Shown here piece by piece: positions 47,993-60,800 of a DNA stretch of 64,000 nucleotides; position 1 is the stretch's first letter; the number at the start of each line of letters is the position of its first letter. Source of the stretch: Corynespora cassiicola (Eukaryota > Ascomycota > Dothideomycetes > Pleosporales > Corynesporascaceae). A model generated the notes under the pieces. That model made no database searches. It had not been told where the DNA came from and was given only the letters and a program-made list of their open reading frames with translations. The translations under genes were made by a program, and so were the position numbers. The stretch is taken from the NCBI GenBank assembly GCA_022059125.1, contig JAEUWY010000002.1, positions 930,001 through 994,000 of the forward strand, written 5' to 3'.

Positions 47993-49629
47993 ATGGTGAG
48001 CCCCATGAGCATCGTCTACTACGCTTTCCATCCGAATGAACTGCGCTCAATCATCCAATGGTAAGTCATTCGCACCGAAAAATGGTTAGATGCTACTGGC
48101 GACACCCTCTGCCGTCTAAGCCTCTGCTAATGCGCGTCGCAGGAAAGTCTGGCACAACCCCGTCCACGAGCGCAATGAGTCCAAAGAATGCGAGTCGCTC
48201 AAGCGGTGCTTTCACCACCTCGAGAAGACGAGCCGCAGCTTCAGCGCCGTCATCATGGAGCTGCACCCTGAACTCTTGGTCCCTGTCGCTCTCTTCTATC
48301 TTGTGCTGCGAGGCTTGGACACGGTTGAAGACGACATGACGATACCACTGGAGAAGAAGGAGCCTATTCTCAGGAATTTCCAGAACATCCTCGAGCAGGA
48401 TGGTTGGACTTTCACCGAGAACGGGCCGAACGAGAAGGACAGGCAACTGTTGGTTGAGTTCAACGTTGTGATTGAGGAGTTCAAGAAGATCAAACCTGCC
48501 TACAGGGAGATCATCAAGGACATTACCAAGAGGATGGGTGACGGTATGGCTGACTACGCGAACAACGCTGAGCACAACACTCACGGTGTGAACACCGTCG
48601 CCGACTACGAGCTGTACTGCCATTACGTCGCTGGCCTTGTTGGCGAGGGTCTCACTCGTCTCTTCGTTGAAGGAGGCCTTGCGAATGCGGCCTTGTTGAA
48701 GAGGCCAGAGCTCATGGAGTCCATGGGCCAGTTTCTGCAGCAAGTTAACATCATTCGTGACATCAAAGAGGACTTGGACGATAACCGACGGTTTTGGCCA
48801 AAGGAGATCTGGTCCAAGCACGTTGACAAGTTTGAGGATCTTTTCAAGCCCGAGAACAAGCAGCTTGCCCTTAACGCCAGTTCGGAAATGATCCTGACGG
48901 CCCTCACACGCGCCGACGACTGCCTATACTATCTCGCCGGCCTCAAGGAGCAGAGTGTCTTCAACTTCTGCGCCATTCCTCAGTCCATGGCCATCGCTAC
49001 CCTCGACATTTGCTTCCAGAACCACGACATCTTCAAGAAGAACGTGAAGATCAAGAAGGGAGAGGCCTGTCAGCTCATGACCGAGTCCTCACAGAATCTC
49101 CAGCTGGTCTGCGATGTTTTCAAGAGATACACTCGCAAGATCCACCACAAGAACAACCCGAATGATCCCAACTTCCTGAAGATTAGCGTTGCGTGTGGAA
49201 AGGTACGTTGTCAGTTCCATGTCAAGACGAAGGTGTGCTGACTGTTCGTGCCAGATTGAGCAATTCATCGAGACAATATTCCCGTCACAGAAGCCGCCTG
49301 TAGATGAGAAGAAGCCCGAGATCACGCCCGAAGAGGCTGAGAAGGAGAGGAAGCTCGCCGAGGAGGCCAAGTGGGACATGATATACATGGGTCTCGCGGT
49401 TATCTTCACCATCACCATCATCACGAGTTCCATGGTGAGTTCCCTGGGCTGACTATTGGCAAGGGCTCAGCTGACATTGACCTAGTTCTTCATTGCTTGG
49501 ATGGCGGGTGCGCGATTCGACATTGCCTACGAACAGCTCAAGATCCAGTTCGGGCAGCTACTGGGCACAACGCCCAAGGCGCCAGCGGCAGTGCCAGAGG
49601 CGCTGAAATCTGGCCATAGCGAACTATGA
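47993..49629 (+). CDS. ERG9: Squalene synthase (farnesyl-diphosphate farnesyltransferase)
   Basis: Condenses two farnesyl diphosphates to presqualene diphosphate and reduces it with NADPH to squalene, the first committed step of ergosterol synthesis. Predicted 483 residues in four exons; introns 48061-48142, 49203-49254 and 49435-49485. Motifs: [16 protein letters not shown] (restored across intron 1), first Asp-rich motif DTVEDD (about residue 82), [13 protein letters not shown], second Asp-rich motif [14 protein letters not shown] (about 229) and [13 protein letters not shown]. The C-terminus has one membrane anchor ([19 protein letters not shown], ending at intron 3, continued by FFIAWMAG), placing the enzyme on the ER with its active site in the cytosol. 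The start context is ATCATGG. All catalytic Asp residues are present, so the gene looks functional. Confidence 0.97.
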
Positions 49630-50415
49630 GCGACGACGGGTACGTGTCAGTTTATGTGCATATGTAATCATAATAGCGAGCGGTTTCCATTCTTCACAAC
49701 CCAGGTAGGTGTGCCCTGTAGCATACACTAATACGAACTTTCACGAACTCCCCCCCTCTGCGGCGACCCCAGGTGATGTCACAGCTGTCATGCTCTTAGC
49801 ACGGATGTCAAATTCCAATTCGGTCTCTCAGTGGCTGTAGTTGGGCCGAAGATGTGCTTATATCAAAACGCGCCTTGCTCGGCGACGAGGCCGCTCCCGG
49901 CTGCTCCCATTGTGGGCTCAGGCGGGCGCGGCGGCGTGGACATAGTTATCGGATGTGCCTTGTATAGTCCGAATGCAATATACAATACACTTCCATCGTC
50001 TGACTCGAGATTGCATGTGACTGGTGATGGCACAGCGCCCGTGTGCCCAGGTGGTTCCTGGGCTCAGGTCGGTAACAGGAGTGAAACGAGCACGGGCAGG
50101 CGCCAAGACTGCGTCGCAGCTCCAAAGCACCCGCCCGCCCAATTTTCTGCCCTCAGCGCAACCGACCTTCTAGCCTTCCAGCCCTCTCTCCTCTGGACCG
50201 CCACCGCCTCACTGCACAAACGAGCCCTCCCGAGGCACCAGCAAACGCCTTCTCTCCCCTCCGCGACTGCTCTCCATCGGATTATCGCCCGGCGCGACTT
50301 CCAGCAGCAGCCCCCGCTCCCGCGCTCTATTTTCGTCTACCGACCGCACACCACCCACCACCGCTCAACCACTTCTCACCTGCCTCCGCAACATCCCCCT
50401 CCTCAACACGCCAAC
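49630..50415. other. Intergenic; eIF4E promoter and leader
   Basis: 786 bp. The frame of the eIF4E start is open upstream to an in-frame ATG at 49852, without stops. I treat it as leader sequence because it has no conserved residues. Confidence 0.55.
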
Positions 50416-51286
50416 ATGGCCGACGTCGCTACGGCTCCGAACCCTCAGCAGCAAGTCCCGCTCGACACCATTCCCATCTCGCCTTCAGACAATGCGGCCG
50501 ACGCCCAGGACAAGTCCTCCGCAAGCGCCGGCGCCGGCGACGAGGTCAAGACAGTCTTTCACGATGCAGAAAACTTCAACGTTAAGCACCCGCTGATGAA
50601 CACGTGGACTCTGTGGTTCACCAAGCCCCCGAGCGGCAAGGTATAGCCTCCCTAGCCCGGTTGCTGCGTGCTCGCCACTAACCGCCGCAGGGCGACAACT
50701 GGAATGAGCTGCTCAAGGAAGTCATCTCGTTCGACTCGGTGGAGGAGTTCTGGGGCATCTACGTAGGCATCCATCTTGTCCTCGGCGCGCCGGCGGAGAC
50801 TAACGGACTGCGCAGAACAACATCACCCCAACCTCTGAGCTGGCGCTCAAGTCCGACTACCACCTGTTCAAGAAGGGCGTTCGGCCAGAGTGGGAAGACT
50901 CGCAGAACAAGCACGGCGGCAAATGGGCCTTCCAGTTCAAGGACAAGAAGTCGATCAACATCGATGCGCTTTGGCTTCACGTCATGCTTGCTGCCATCGG
51001 AGAGAACCTGGAGGACGAGGACGACAACGAGGTCATGGGTGTCGTCGTCAACGTCAGGCGAGGCTTCTACCGTATTGGTCTCTGGACCCGGACGGTCGGC
51101 AAGGCGCTTCCGGGTGACCAGGGCAAGGGCCGCACCTTCGAGCAGGGCAAGGAGACGCTCACCAAGATTGGCAAGCGCTTCAAACAGGCCCTCCAGCTCA
51201 AGGAGAGCGAGTCGGTCGAGTTCTCTGGTCACACCGATGCCGCCCATGCCGGTAGCACTCGTGCGAAGGCCAAGTTTGTTGTCTAA
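50416..51286 (+). CDS. Translation initiation factor eIF4E (mRNA cap-binding protein)
   Basis: Binds the 7-methylguanosine cap and recruits eIF4G. Predicted 255 residues in three exons; introns 50641-50690 and 50763-50815. Family landmarks: HPLMNTWTLWFTKPP with the first cap-region Trp, NWNELLKEVISFDSVEEFWG, the eIF4G/4E-BP dorsal Trp (EEFWGIYNNI, across intron 2), HLFKKGVRPEWEDSQNKHGG (the WE cap-binding pair), GKWAFQFKD, WLHVMLAAIGE and GVVVNVRRGFYRIGLWTR with a basic cap-phosphate loop. The N-terminal 45 residues are disordered, with Gln/Ala/Asp-rich segments. The C-terminal KFVV end is typical. All key Trp residues are present. The start at 50416 has a good context (CCAACATGG). Confidence 0.96.
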
Positions 51287-51751
51287 GCTCGCTCCTACTT
51301 AATCAGGTTTCTTGGGTGGACTCCAAAAGAATTCCATTATCGGTATATTTCAATTGGGGTTGGGTTTCCAGCATGGCGTCTGCATGGGCGGCGATGGGGG
51401 GGTGACATTGGGTTTCTTAACGTGATCAATCGGCCATGACGGTTATACCTCAAAATCGGGGCGGGTCGCGGACAGTGTGTTGATAGACCGACTTCTCCTA
51501 CCTCAGGTAGTTACAAATGAAAAGAAAGCATCTATAAGACCTAAGCCACACGACCATGACTAGCCTTCACTGTGTGCAGGCCGCAGGGTGCCCGGCAAGA
51601 GAGCCGTAACGAGAGTGGGGCTTGGCTTGGTGACGTCGCTTGTGTGGCTTGCGGCGGTGCAAAAATCCGAATAACATCTGCTGCCTCGCGACACGCCCAA
51701 CCCTACGCTGCACCCTCTGTTTGTCACCACACGCCCGCCATATCCGCAATC
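51287..51751. other. Intergenic with a perfect palindrome
   Basis: eIF4E 3' UTR and DnaJ promoter. CTACCT-C-AGGTAG (51498-51510) is a perfect 6-1-6 inverted repeat. Confidence 0.55.
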
Positions 51752-53607
51752 ATGGTGGTAGACACCACATACTACGATGCCTTGCAGGTCCCGCCCACTG
51801 CGACCGAGCTGGAAATCAAGAAGGCTTACCGCAAGCTCGCTATCAAGCTGCACCCAGGTAAACAGACATTCGCAGCCCAACCACGACCGTACATGCTCAC
51901 ACTTGCACAGATAAGAACCCCGGAGACGAGACAGCACACGAGAAATTCCAAGCAGTATGCCATCTACCCTCTCCGGATCGCCGCTCCGCGGTTTGCGATC
52001 CTCCGTCATGTTTTGGTGGGGCTCACACGGTGATCTAGATCGGTGAAGCGTATCAGGTGCTCAGCGACGAGCAGCTGCGGAAGCAGTACGACAAGTATGG
52101 CAAGGAGAGCGCTGTTCCTAGCAGCGGTTTCGGTATGTACCTGGTTTTTTTTTCTGGGAGGACCGCACTGGAATGTATGCTGACATGTTGACAGAGGACC
52201 CCGCCGAGTTCTTCACCATGATCTTTGGTGGGGAGGCTTTCGTGGACTGGTACAGTCACCCTCCCTCGATTTATTAATCGCAGCAGGATATATGGCTGAC
52301 CCTGTGACCCTAGGATTGGAGAGATTTCGCTGATGAAGGATCTCACCAAGACCATGGAGATTTCCATGCGCGAGATGGAGGAAGAAGAGGAGGCTGCTGC
52401 CGCTGCCGCTGCTGCTGCCGCTGCACAGCCAGAAGCCTCGAATGCTGCCGGACCGTCCGATGGAACAGCCCCTGCCACCGCAGAGCCGTCGAGTGCTGCG
52501 AAAGCAAAGGAGGCCGAGGCGGCTGCTGAGGCCTCCAAGGCCCCGGCCGAAGATGCACCACCCGCCTATGGTGCCCCGCCACCTGCATACACTGAGGCTA
52601 CTCCTGCTGCCACCTCTGATGCCGCCCCTGCCCCGCCGCAGTCTCCTCCTGCATCCGGAACGGCGACTCCGAGATCAGGCCGCGGAATACCGATTCGCCC
52701 CGCCATCATGGATAAGTCGGAAGAAGACGCGCGTCTGGAAGCACAGGGTGTAACGGATGCCGAGAAGGAACTGCGCGAGAAACAGAAGAAGAAGGGGGGC
52801 TTGACCAAGGAGCAGCGAGAGGAGCTCGCAGCATACGAGCTGGAGCGTAAGAAGATTCGCGACGAGCGTGTCAACACGCTTGCGAAGAAGCTCATCGATC
52901 GCATCTCGATATGGACCGAGACTGACAAGGGCCCGGATGTTACAGCGGCATTCAAGGAGAAGACACAGCTGGAGATTGAGAACTTGAAGATGGAAAGTTT
53001 TGGTTTGGAGATTATGCACGCTATCGGCGCGACCTATCTCCAGAAGGCCACTTCGTTTATCAAGTCGCAAAAGTTCCTCGGCATCTCGGGCTTTTTCTCT
53101 CGTGTCAAGGACAAGGGCACGTTGGTCAAGGAAACGTGGAATACCATGTCAGCTGCGATTGACGCTCAGCTTACCATGGAGGAGATGGCTAAGCTGGAGG
53201 AGAAGGGCGGCGAGGACTGGACCGACGAGAAGAAGGCCGAGTACGAGAAGAAGGTTACCGGAAAGATTCTGGCTGCGGCATGGAGAGGAAGCAAGTTTGA
53301 GATCCAGAGCGTGCTGCGCGATGTGTGTGACCAGGTCCTCAACGACAAGAAGGTCAAGCTCGAGAAGAGAGTCGAGCGTGCACACGCCCTGGTGATTATG
53401 GGAGAAATGTTCCAGAAGGTATGTGCCACACTAGAGAGCCCCTTGCTTCAGCAACACCGGCATGCTAACTGGTGACAGGCGGAGCGTGATCCCGAAGAGG
53501 AGGGCGACTTCATGGCCTTTGAGCAGCTCATGGCCGAGGCCGCCGCCAAGAAGGAAACCAAGAACGAGAAGCACGACAAAAAGGAGAAGAAGAAGGAGAA
53601 AGCATGA
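51752..53607 (+). CDS. DnaJ/Hsp40 co-chaperone, Caj1-type (J domain plus DnaJ-X)
   Basis: Hsp70 co-chaperone, predicted 510 residues in six exons; introns 51858-51910, 51955-52038, 52133-52194, 52250-52313 and 53419-53478. The J domain (residues 5-67) begins [20 protein letters not shown]. Its catalytic HPD tripeptide is completed by intron 1 splicing (KLHPDKNPGDE), and it closes with [17 protein letters not shown]. After an EEFF-like segment ([20 protein letters not shown]) comes an Ala-rich/Pro-rich linker (poly-Ala of 11) and a long DnaJ-X domain ([18 protein letters not shown] to [16 protein letters not shown]). There is no zinc-finger region, so it belongs to the class II/III Caj1/Djp1 group linked to Hsp70 function in the cytosol and peroxisomal import. 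The C-terminus is a Lys/Glu coiled coil ([20 protein letters not shown]). Confidence 0.93.
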
Positions 53608-54823
53608 GTGCCATAATACCAAACTCTTGGCCCCACCGTCTCTCGATATGATAGATACCCTGCCCTACGGACTCGGGGCCAGAGACGGGGCTAATTGATT
53701 TATATGCTGGCTGCGCGACATGGTAAAAAAAGGGCCCAACTGCCGTTCGTCTAGACAGCAAAAGGCCCTCCTTTTTTTTGCCGACTCGCATGGCATATAA
53801 TGGGAAATTAATGAAGTCGGATCAAGATTCGTCGCCTCTCCCATATACCTAACTTGCCCTGATAAATCTTTTATTCCTTTCTACCCTCTTTCTTTCGAGC
53901 AAAATTGGAAGGGGAACACTTGATATATAGCGTTTTGTTCTTGGACACCATGCATTACATAGGTAGTTTTTTTTTGTGGCCCCTTTTCTCATTCCTTTCT
54001 AGCTTCTTTGCTGCATTTGCTGGAGGACCTGCGAGGGATATAGAGGTTGTAGACCAGTTTGAATGATTGAGTTTTCGTATTGGATCGTACCTTGTCTCCC
54101 ATGCCTTTGGTTTGCGTATTCGTTGAAGGGCAAGGTCTTGAATTGTGATTTTGTGTGAGGTAATGTGGGTGCGTGTTTGAATGTCGACAGATGCCATGTA
54201 TGCTAGTCTTCAAGATAGAATGCAGGAGCGGTCAGCCTTTAGGAAACCGAAAATCATTGCATGTATTTGTTGATTACAACGTGCACGAAAACGTTTTTTT
54301 TTTCATAGGGGATATGTCGTCTATTTGATCCATCCACCAATTCGCTATATATTACATCCTTCTGGGTAGCTAGCTAATGCGCGTGTCGAAGCACGCCAAC
54401 ATGCCCAACCACTACCCAAGCCCTAACTCAATGCCAATGTACATGTGTGCTTCCATGCTTTCATGCACGGAACTAGCCTCCTTGGTCTAACGCCGGTTTC
54501 CATGTCATGGTATGCCATCCCAATAACTGGCAGTCAGAAAGATTCTTCCAATTCCAGTATGCCTAAGAGGGATAAAAAAGGAACAAAACACGAAAGGAAA
54601 AATGAATAGAAAAAATCATACCACCGCAGAAAACGTGTACACTCATGGCGCATACTCTCATAAACACACGTCAAGTCATCCATCCCATCATATACAATCA
54701 GCCATCCAATCAATTAAAAAAGCATAAAAATCGTCATCAAAATCATCGCATCAAACCACCAAATCCTTGGGGGAAAAAATAATCTCAAATCGTGTCTTTC
54801 TTCTTCTTGTCTCTTCTCACTTC
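53608..54823. other. Intergenic, convergent 3' ends
   Basis: Between the DnaJ stop and the FAB1 stop. Several A/T-rich homopolymer runs but no gene. Confidence 0.55.
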
Positions 54824-57800
54824 TTATATCTTACTCCCCTCCGCCTTCTCCATCTCTCCGCCCTCCACTTCCATGACCTGCATCTCGCCCATGCGCGGCT
54901 GCAGCATCACGGTGCGAGTCGGGACGCCAATGCCAATGACGCGGCCCTGGAACTGGTGCCAGCAGTTTGGTGCCTGCAGTATGTACTTTTCCATTGCGAT
55001 GCGGAACCGGTTGCGGTAGTCTTTGGGCGACGTGATGGTCGGCTTGTTCTTGCCGCGGTCCTTAATCCACGATTCGAGCTTCTTGTCCCACGTGTACGTG
55101 CGGATACAATCTATGACCAAGCATGTTAGCATTGCTTTTATTTTGACGCGGGGAAAGTTGAGACGTACCGATTATGCCGATGATGATCTCGCGGCGCTCA
55201 TCGTCGAAGCCGGCCATGAGACTGTAGTCCATGACATTATTTTGGGACAGGAAGAGTGTGTCGTTCCACACGCTCGCCTTGAGCAGCTTCTTGGTGTGCT
55301 CGCGGACGAAGATGGGTGTCTCCGAATAGATGATATCGACCAAGTTCTCGTCGAGTAGGACTTCATCCCTCTCGCCAGTGCTCTGGATTTTCCTGTTCCG
55401 CATGCTGCCCTTGAGATCATAGCGCCGATTCGGCTCACGGTCATAGAACAGGTTCTCCATGACCAGAATGAACCAATCGAAATCCCGTCCAGTTGGCGTC
55501 TTGATTTGAACCTGGAATAGACCGAACATCTTCGCAATCACGGATGGGAGCCCCTTGAACAAGTTCTGATGCGTAAAAGCGAAGTAATTGGGTGCGAAGC
55601 GGAAGAAGGCACCCACTTCGATCGGGGACAGGGACTTCAGAACAAAGCGATCATCGAGCGTCTTCAAGAATATCGACTTGCTCTTTCCTCCTTTAGAATC
55701 CCACTTTGAACATCGCGAGAGAGATTCAACAAAACGGTCCGCAACGCCGCATTTCCGGCGGAGGGCATCGAAGGATTGAGCGTAAAATATCTTGCACTGT
55801 GCTTTGACACCACGGTTGGTAAAGCCGTAGCGGATATTTGTATTCTTCTCGTGAAGAAGGTTACGCTCAATCGAAGCTTCCAAGGTTTCGAGGCCATCCA
55901 TTCCTTTTTCTGGCGCAGCCTGGCTTCCTCGGAATGACTGTAGTTTGGTCAAGTAGTCCGGACTAGATAAAGCAAGAGCAATAATAGAGCTGGGTTCGTC
56001 CTCTCGTACGATAATGTCCGAGTCTTCCCAAACGTGCTCAATCTGCGCAAAGGGATAATCGAGTGGCACCCATCCACTAGCAGAGCGCTCCGACCAGAAG
56101 CTCGTGAGCATTTTCATTAGCGTGGTCTTCTCATGTTTAGGAAGTTCGAGGGAGTTTTCGAGCTGTGACTCCGTTATGGATAGAAGCTGCGAGCTAGCAA
56201 TACTATCGGGTAGTGGTATATCTTCCGGTGCAGGCTCGGCATCGCTGGCTTCATTCTCAATATCCGAGGTTGGATGGCTAGGGTTTGCAGGATCATCTCC
56301 CCCGTGGTGATGAGGGTCTTTGTCCGCATGATGATGATGATGGTGTTCCTCCACTGGAGATTGAGCCTGTGGCGTGGTTGTCGCCCCGGTATTCTCTGTC
56401 AGGGTACTATCACCAAGGGTACTGTTATCCATGCTCGCACGTGGAGGGGATGTTGATTGGAGGTCTTCGTCAGATGGACTGTGCTCTTGGACCGCATCAT
56501 GGACATCTTTGTATACCTCTACAATTGGCTTAGAGGACGCTAGCGGATATGCACGCACTTGGCGATTTCTTTCGTTGCGACGTTCACGCATGCGTTCCTT
56601 CTGGAACTCTCGTGAGAGCTGCTCAAAGTGTTCCGCTAATTTTGAGACCTTAGAAACCTCTTTGGCAGTCTTGAATGGTACTGATCGAGGAATCTTTGAG
56701 GTGGTTTTGGTCTGCTTGAATGTACCGAGACCGAGTCTCTCAGACATGCGCTCCAAAGCTCTAGTAGACTCGCTCAAGGTAAGCTTGGGTGACTCAGGGC
56801 CATTGAGCGACAAAGCAGGAGGATTAGATGGAGGGCTTGGGTGCTTTGGGATACCCCCTGGCTGTGACTGTGTTCGTACGAGTGCTGCAGGCCTGGTGGG
56901 TGTCTCACGCCGGATTGTGTCAACCAATCGCGGAATCTTGGACTCGAGCGTAGTGAGCGGTGGTTGAGGCGGAGGTGGAGAACTAGGCATGTTCTCTATT
57001 GCAGTGGCCACAGCCTGATCGATAGGATTGACCTTGGGAAGGGCAATTGGGGTTGGCGATTCCGGCTCCGAAGGTAGGTTCTGGGGTGGGAGCGTTGGGG
57101 TCTTTAGGAGTTGCTCTTCCCTGGTGGCAGTGCTTTCCGCAAGTTTTGAGGAGACGGCAAGATCCAAGTGTCGTATATCGTCCCGCTCTAGGGCATCCAT
57201 AGGGGTCTGCAGGGGTAGATCCTGGCTAGAGGTTGGTGAAGGTTCTGTAGCAGTCGGCGCTTCCGATCCCGCAGACTGATCTCCTGTCGGTTTCGTTGAC
57301 TGAGATTGGTCTTCTTCAACAACAGAAGTAAGCATATCTCGAGCACGTTCGGGGGACATGCCTGAAGGCATTGACGGCAACAAATGGTCGCCCTTTTCAT
57401 CTACTGGGGGTTCTTCGACTCCTGATTCGATGCTTTCGTCAACCGAAGGTAGAGAGCTGTTTGATTCGTCTCGCTCCAAGAAGAGCTTCTTCAACTGAAG
57501 AGTGGCGAGTCTCCTGATATCTTTCTCGGAAGGAAAGAACTGGTGTTCGAAATCGGTAAAGGCTTCATCCCACAAGATAGCCTTCTCTTGGATTGCGCGA
57601 ATTGCCCTATTCATTGGAATGATCTCGTAGTATTTCGAGTTCATGTACTTGTCTTGAAGTTTAGAACGTAGCCATTCGTGTTCGTCATTCGCGCGCTTCA
57701 TCAATTTCTCCACTTCCGCCCGGCACGCCTCGACCTTTTCAGGTATGACACTCTCGACGTGAATGCTCTTGATACGTGAGCGTACAGAAGCCATGAACCT

Positions 57801-60800
57801 ATCTAGCCGTTCTTCGATTCTCAAGAACTGCTCGTTCTTTAACTTCAAATCACTGTCCACCTTCCATGTAACGAGAGGCCTGGGTACGATGACTTCGTAC
57901 AATCCCACAGGATCATATTGGATACGAAGGGCCACATTGTTGAGACCAAAGTATCTGGCATGGTCCCTATGTATATCATGGGGACATATATCGGCTCGGG
58001 GATGTAATTGGGTGCTCCAAAACGTTAATTCGAGGTACTTGGCAAAAGAGTACTTCCAAGTCCGATCTGACATGGGAATGACCTGGGTTTCTTGTCCGCA
58101 TTTGCGGCAGGTGCTCCACATGAGAATGGTATTGACAAGGGTTTTGATCTTGGCTGGATATTTCTGAACAATGGCACTCATCTGCCCATCGCCATGCACG
58201 TACTGGCGGGAATGATCGAGCATCCTGCGATTGCAGCCATCAATGTTGCACAGGATACCAGCGGAATGGCAAAGATCCTCAACATATTGCCCCAGTGTGA
58301 AGTCTGGCGTAAATCCATCATCGTAGTCGTGCTCATGATAGAAGCCCAGCGCTATGATTTCGGGTCCGATACACGGTGTCGATGTCGAAGTATTTACTAC
58401 ACTGTACAGGACCGCGATCTTCTGGTGGTTTAGGGGGTCATACAAGTCCATGTTACCGGACAAGTAAGCTTCCCACTGGCGTTTCTGAGTCTCGTAGTTG
58501 TGCAACGCCTTTTCGTACTCGGATGCGTGCACGGCGTGCAAAAACTCTCTTACTTGCTTTGAGGCTTTCTCCACGACTGTGTGCACCATTTCGGGCTGCA
58601 CTAACTCAAAACGTCGCGGCATCTCTTCCGAATCTTCGTCTTCCGCAGCTGAATACTGATCACGGAGTTTCTTCAGGTATCCGAGCTTCCTTTCGTATTC
58701 ACGGGCTTGATTGAGGAGGTATGGTTGCATAAACTTGACGAACGGAGAAACAGAGAGAATGGTAGTGCGGTGGTTTTCAACCATTTCACTATAGTACGAA
58801 GGCGCAGGCGCATCATGCGGAACGTGAATATCCTCCGCGGTGTGGCTTAGGCTCGTCTTCGATTCAGACTTGTGGGGTGATTCGTTTGCTGGCTCGATGT
58901 TGGCTGTCGATTCCTGCTCCGTCGGAGAGTTTTCGCCTGTTGTGCATTTGGTGCAGTCCTCCGCTTGCTGATCTGAGACGAGAGTCCCGCCTGTTGATGA
59001 TGTAGGAAGTATTACGAATTCATCGCGCATGAGGCAAGTCTCTAATTTGAGATTGTATACAACATAGCACATGAACTCGGTGATTCGCTTCAACTTGACC
59101 ATACTTTCAGCTTCGGCACCTCGAAGGACGATAGTGCAGCCCAAGTCTGGCTGGCAGCCAGATAGATATATGTAGGTCTTCCTTCTGTTGTTGTGTACGT
59201 AGGTTTTGACATCGAAGCTTCCGCAGCGGCCGAGATGCGATGGGTCAATTGCCAGCTTGTCCACCGAAGAGATCATGCGAGATTGCGTGCATCTAGCCAC
59301 GGCATTGAGGACGGTTGCCTTAACATTATAGGCAACGGAAATGCCTGCTTGTTCAAGGAATTCGAGGGCGAGACCAGACACGTTGCGCTGCACGAGCAAT
59401 ACATTGGGCTGTAATGCTGCTATCCGACTGACCAAATTGCGAAGATATTCCCGCTCCTGGGCAATAACAGGCTCTAGGCTCATAAAATGCGTCTGGTGCC
59501 GCGCATATTCAATCGCAAAAGTGACAATGACGATTCTCGGGTTCGACACATTTCGCGGCATGCTCTTCAGTGCTATGTTCTTCGTGAACACAACGCCAGA
59601 GACATAGGATGTATCACGCGGCCTGCCACCAGCGATTTTCTTGAGCTTGATGTAATGTCGAATGTCCATGTCGTCACCTCTATTAAGGTCTGGGTCAACC
59701 TCATCGGTGCACTTGAGTAGAATCGGCACTAATGCCTTTTCCCAGCTTGAGACATGAGCTATACTTGCGTCCTGTAGCATCTGCCTCAAGAGCCTATGCA
59801 CGTGGTCGAGACTCGCTGGGTTCAACTCCGCTTTCGGAGCGTTGGCACCCTGCATTGATGCGCTACGAGTGATTTTGGTTCCAGAAGGGGGAGATAAAGT
59901 AGGCTGCAGTACAGGCGTCTGTGGTTGCGAAGTGGATGCTCCAAAACTAGCCGCGAAAGGCCTCAATAGACTATTGCTCTTAGTCCGCTTGGGTGACGGC
60001 CGATGGGTAATGCTGCTAACGCTCAAATTCCTTCTACGGGAGTGTCGGCCTTGGTGACGGCTTGAAAGACTGACGTTATCGGCATCGCGGCCATTTCCTG
60101 TACTGACGACGCTTCTATCACCTGTTCGAGATTTGCCTTTCCTCATGGCAGCGAAGAGACCACCCAGACCGCCCTTTTCACTCTCCATGCTAGTATGTGA
60201 AGGTGAATCGCCCCTGAGAGTTGCAAATATGCTGGCCTGCTCTTCTTCGCTAGAATCTTCATCAGACATGAAAGGCGCAAGGTCTGGGTCGATGATGTTG
60301 TCATGGTGGAAGGCGGAACGGCTCGAACGGTTACGATTTCCGTCCAAGTCGAACTGATGGAAAGGCGCCCGATCTTCATACCTGACATTACGCATGTGCT
60401 GATGCCGTGAGTGGTGGCGCTTGTGGCTCGATGAACGTGGCCTTCCGCTCAATGAGCGGAGTGATCGAGACGAGCTTGGCCTTGCTAATGTCGGGGCAGC
60501 AACTTCGATGACGGCAGAACGGCGCTTCTTCTCGCTGCCAACTTTCCTGGACATGGGTATGCTGATAGTCGGAGTCCCTATCTTAGTGTGATCACTCTCT
60601 GAAGGGTCGAATGGCGCCGAATCCAAGTCGGCTGATATTCCCTCCTGCTCGTAGACGGAGCCTTGGTCACCATCGTCGGTATAATCGGAAGAATCATCGT
60701 CGTTTGCATAGATGATGGCCTCACAAGGCTTACACACTCGCAGATTACCCGACTGACCAAACATTTTGCCAGAGACGAGCGAGGTGCATTTGGCGTCAAA

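Noticed and set aside
47396..48031. Minus-strand frame of 211 codons upstream of ERG9
   Set aside because: Overlaps the ERG9 start on the other strand and has no recognisable motif.
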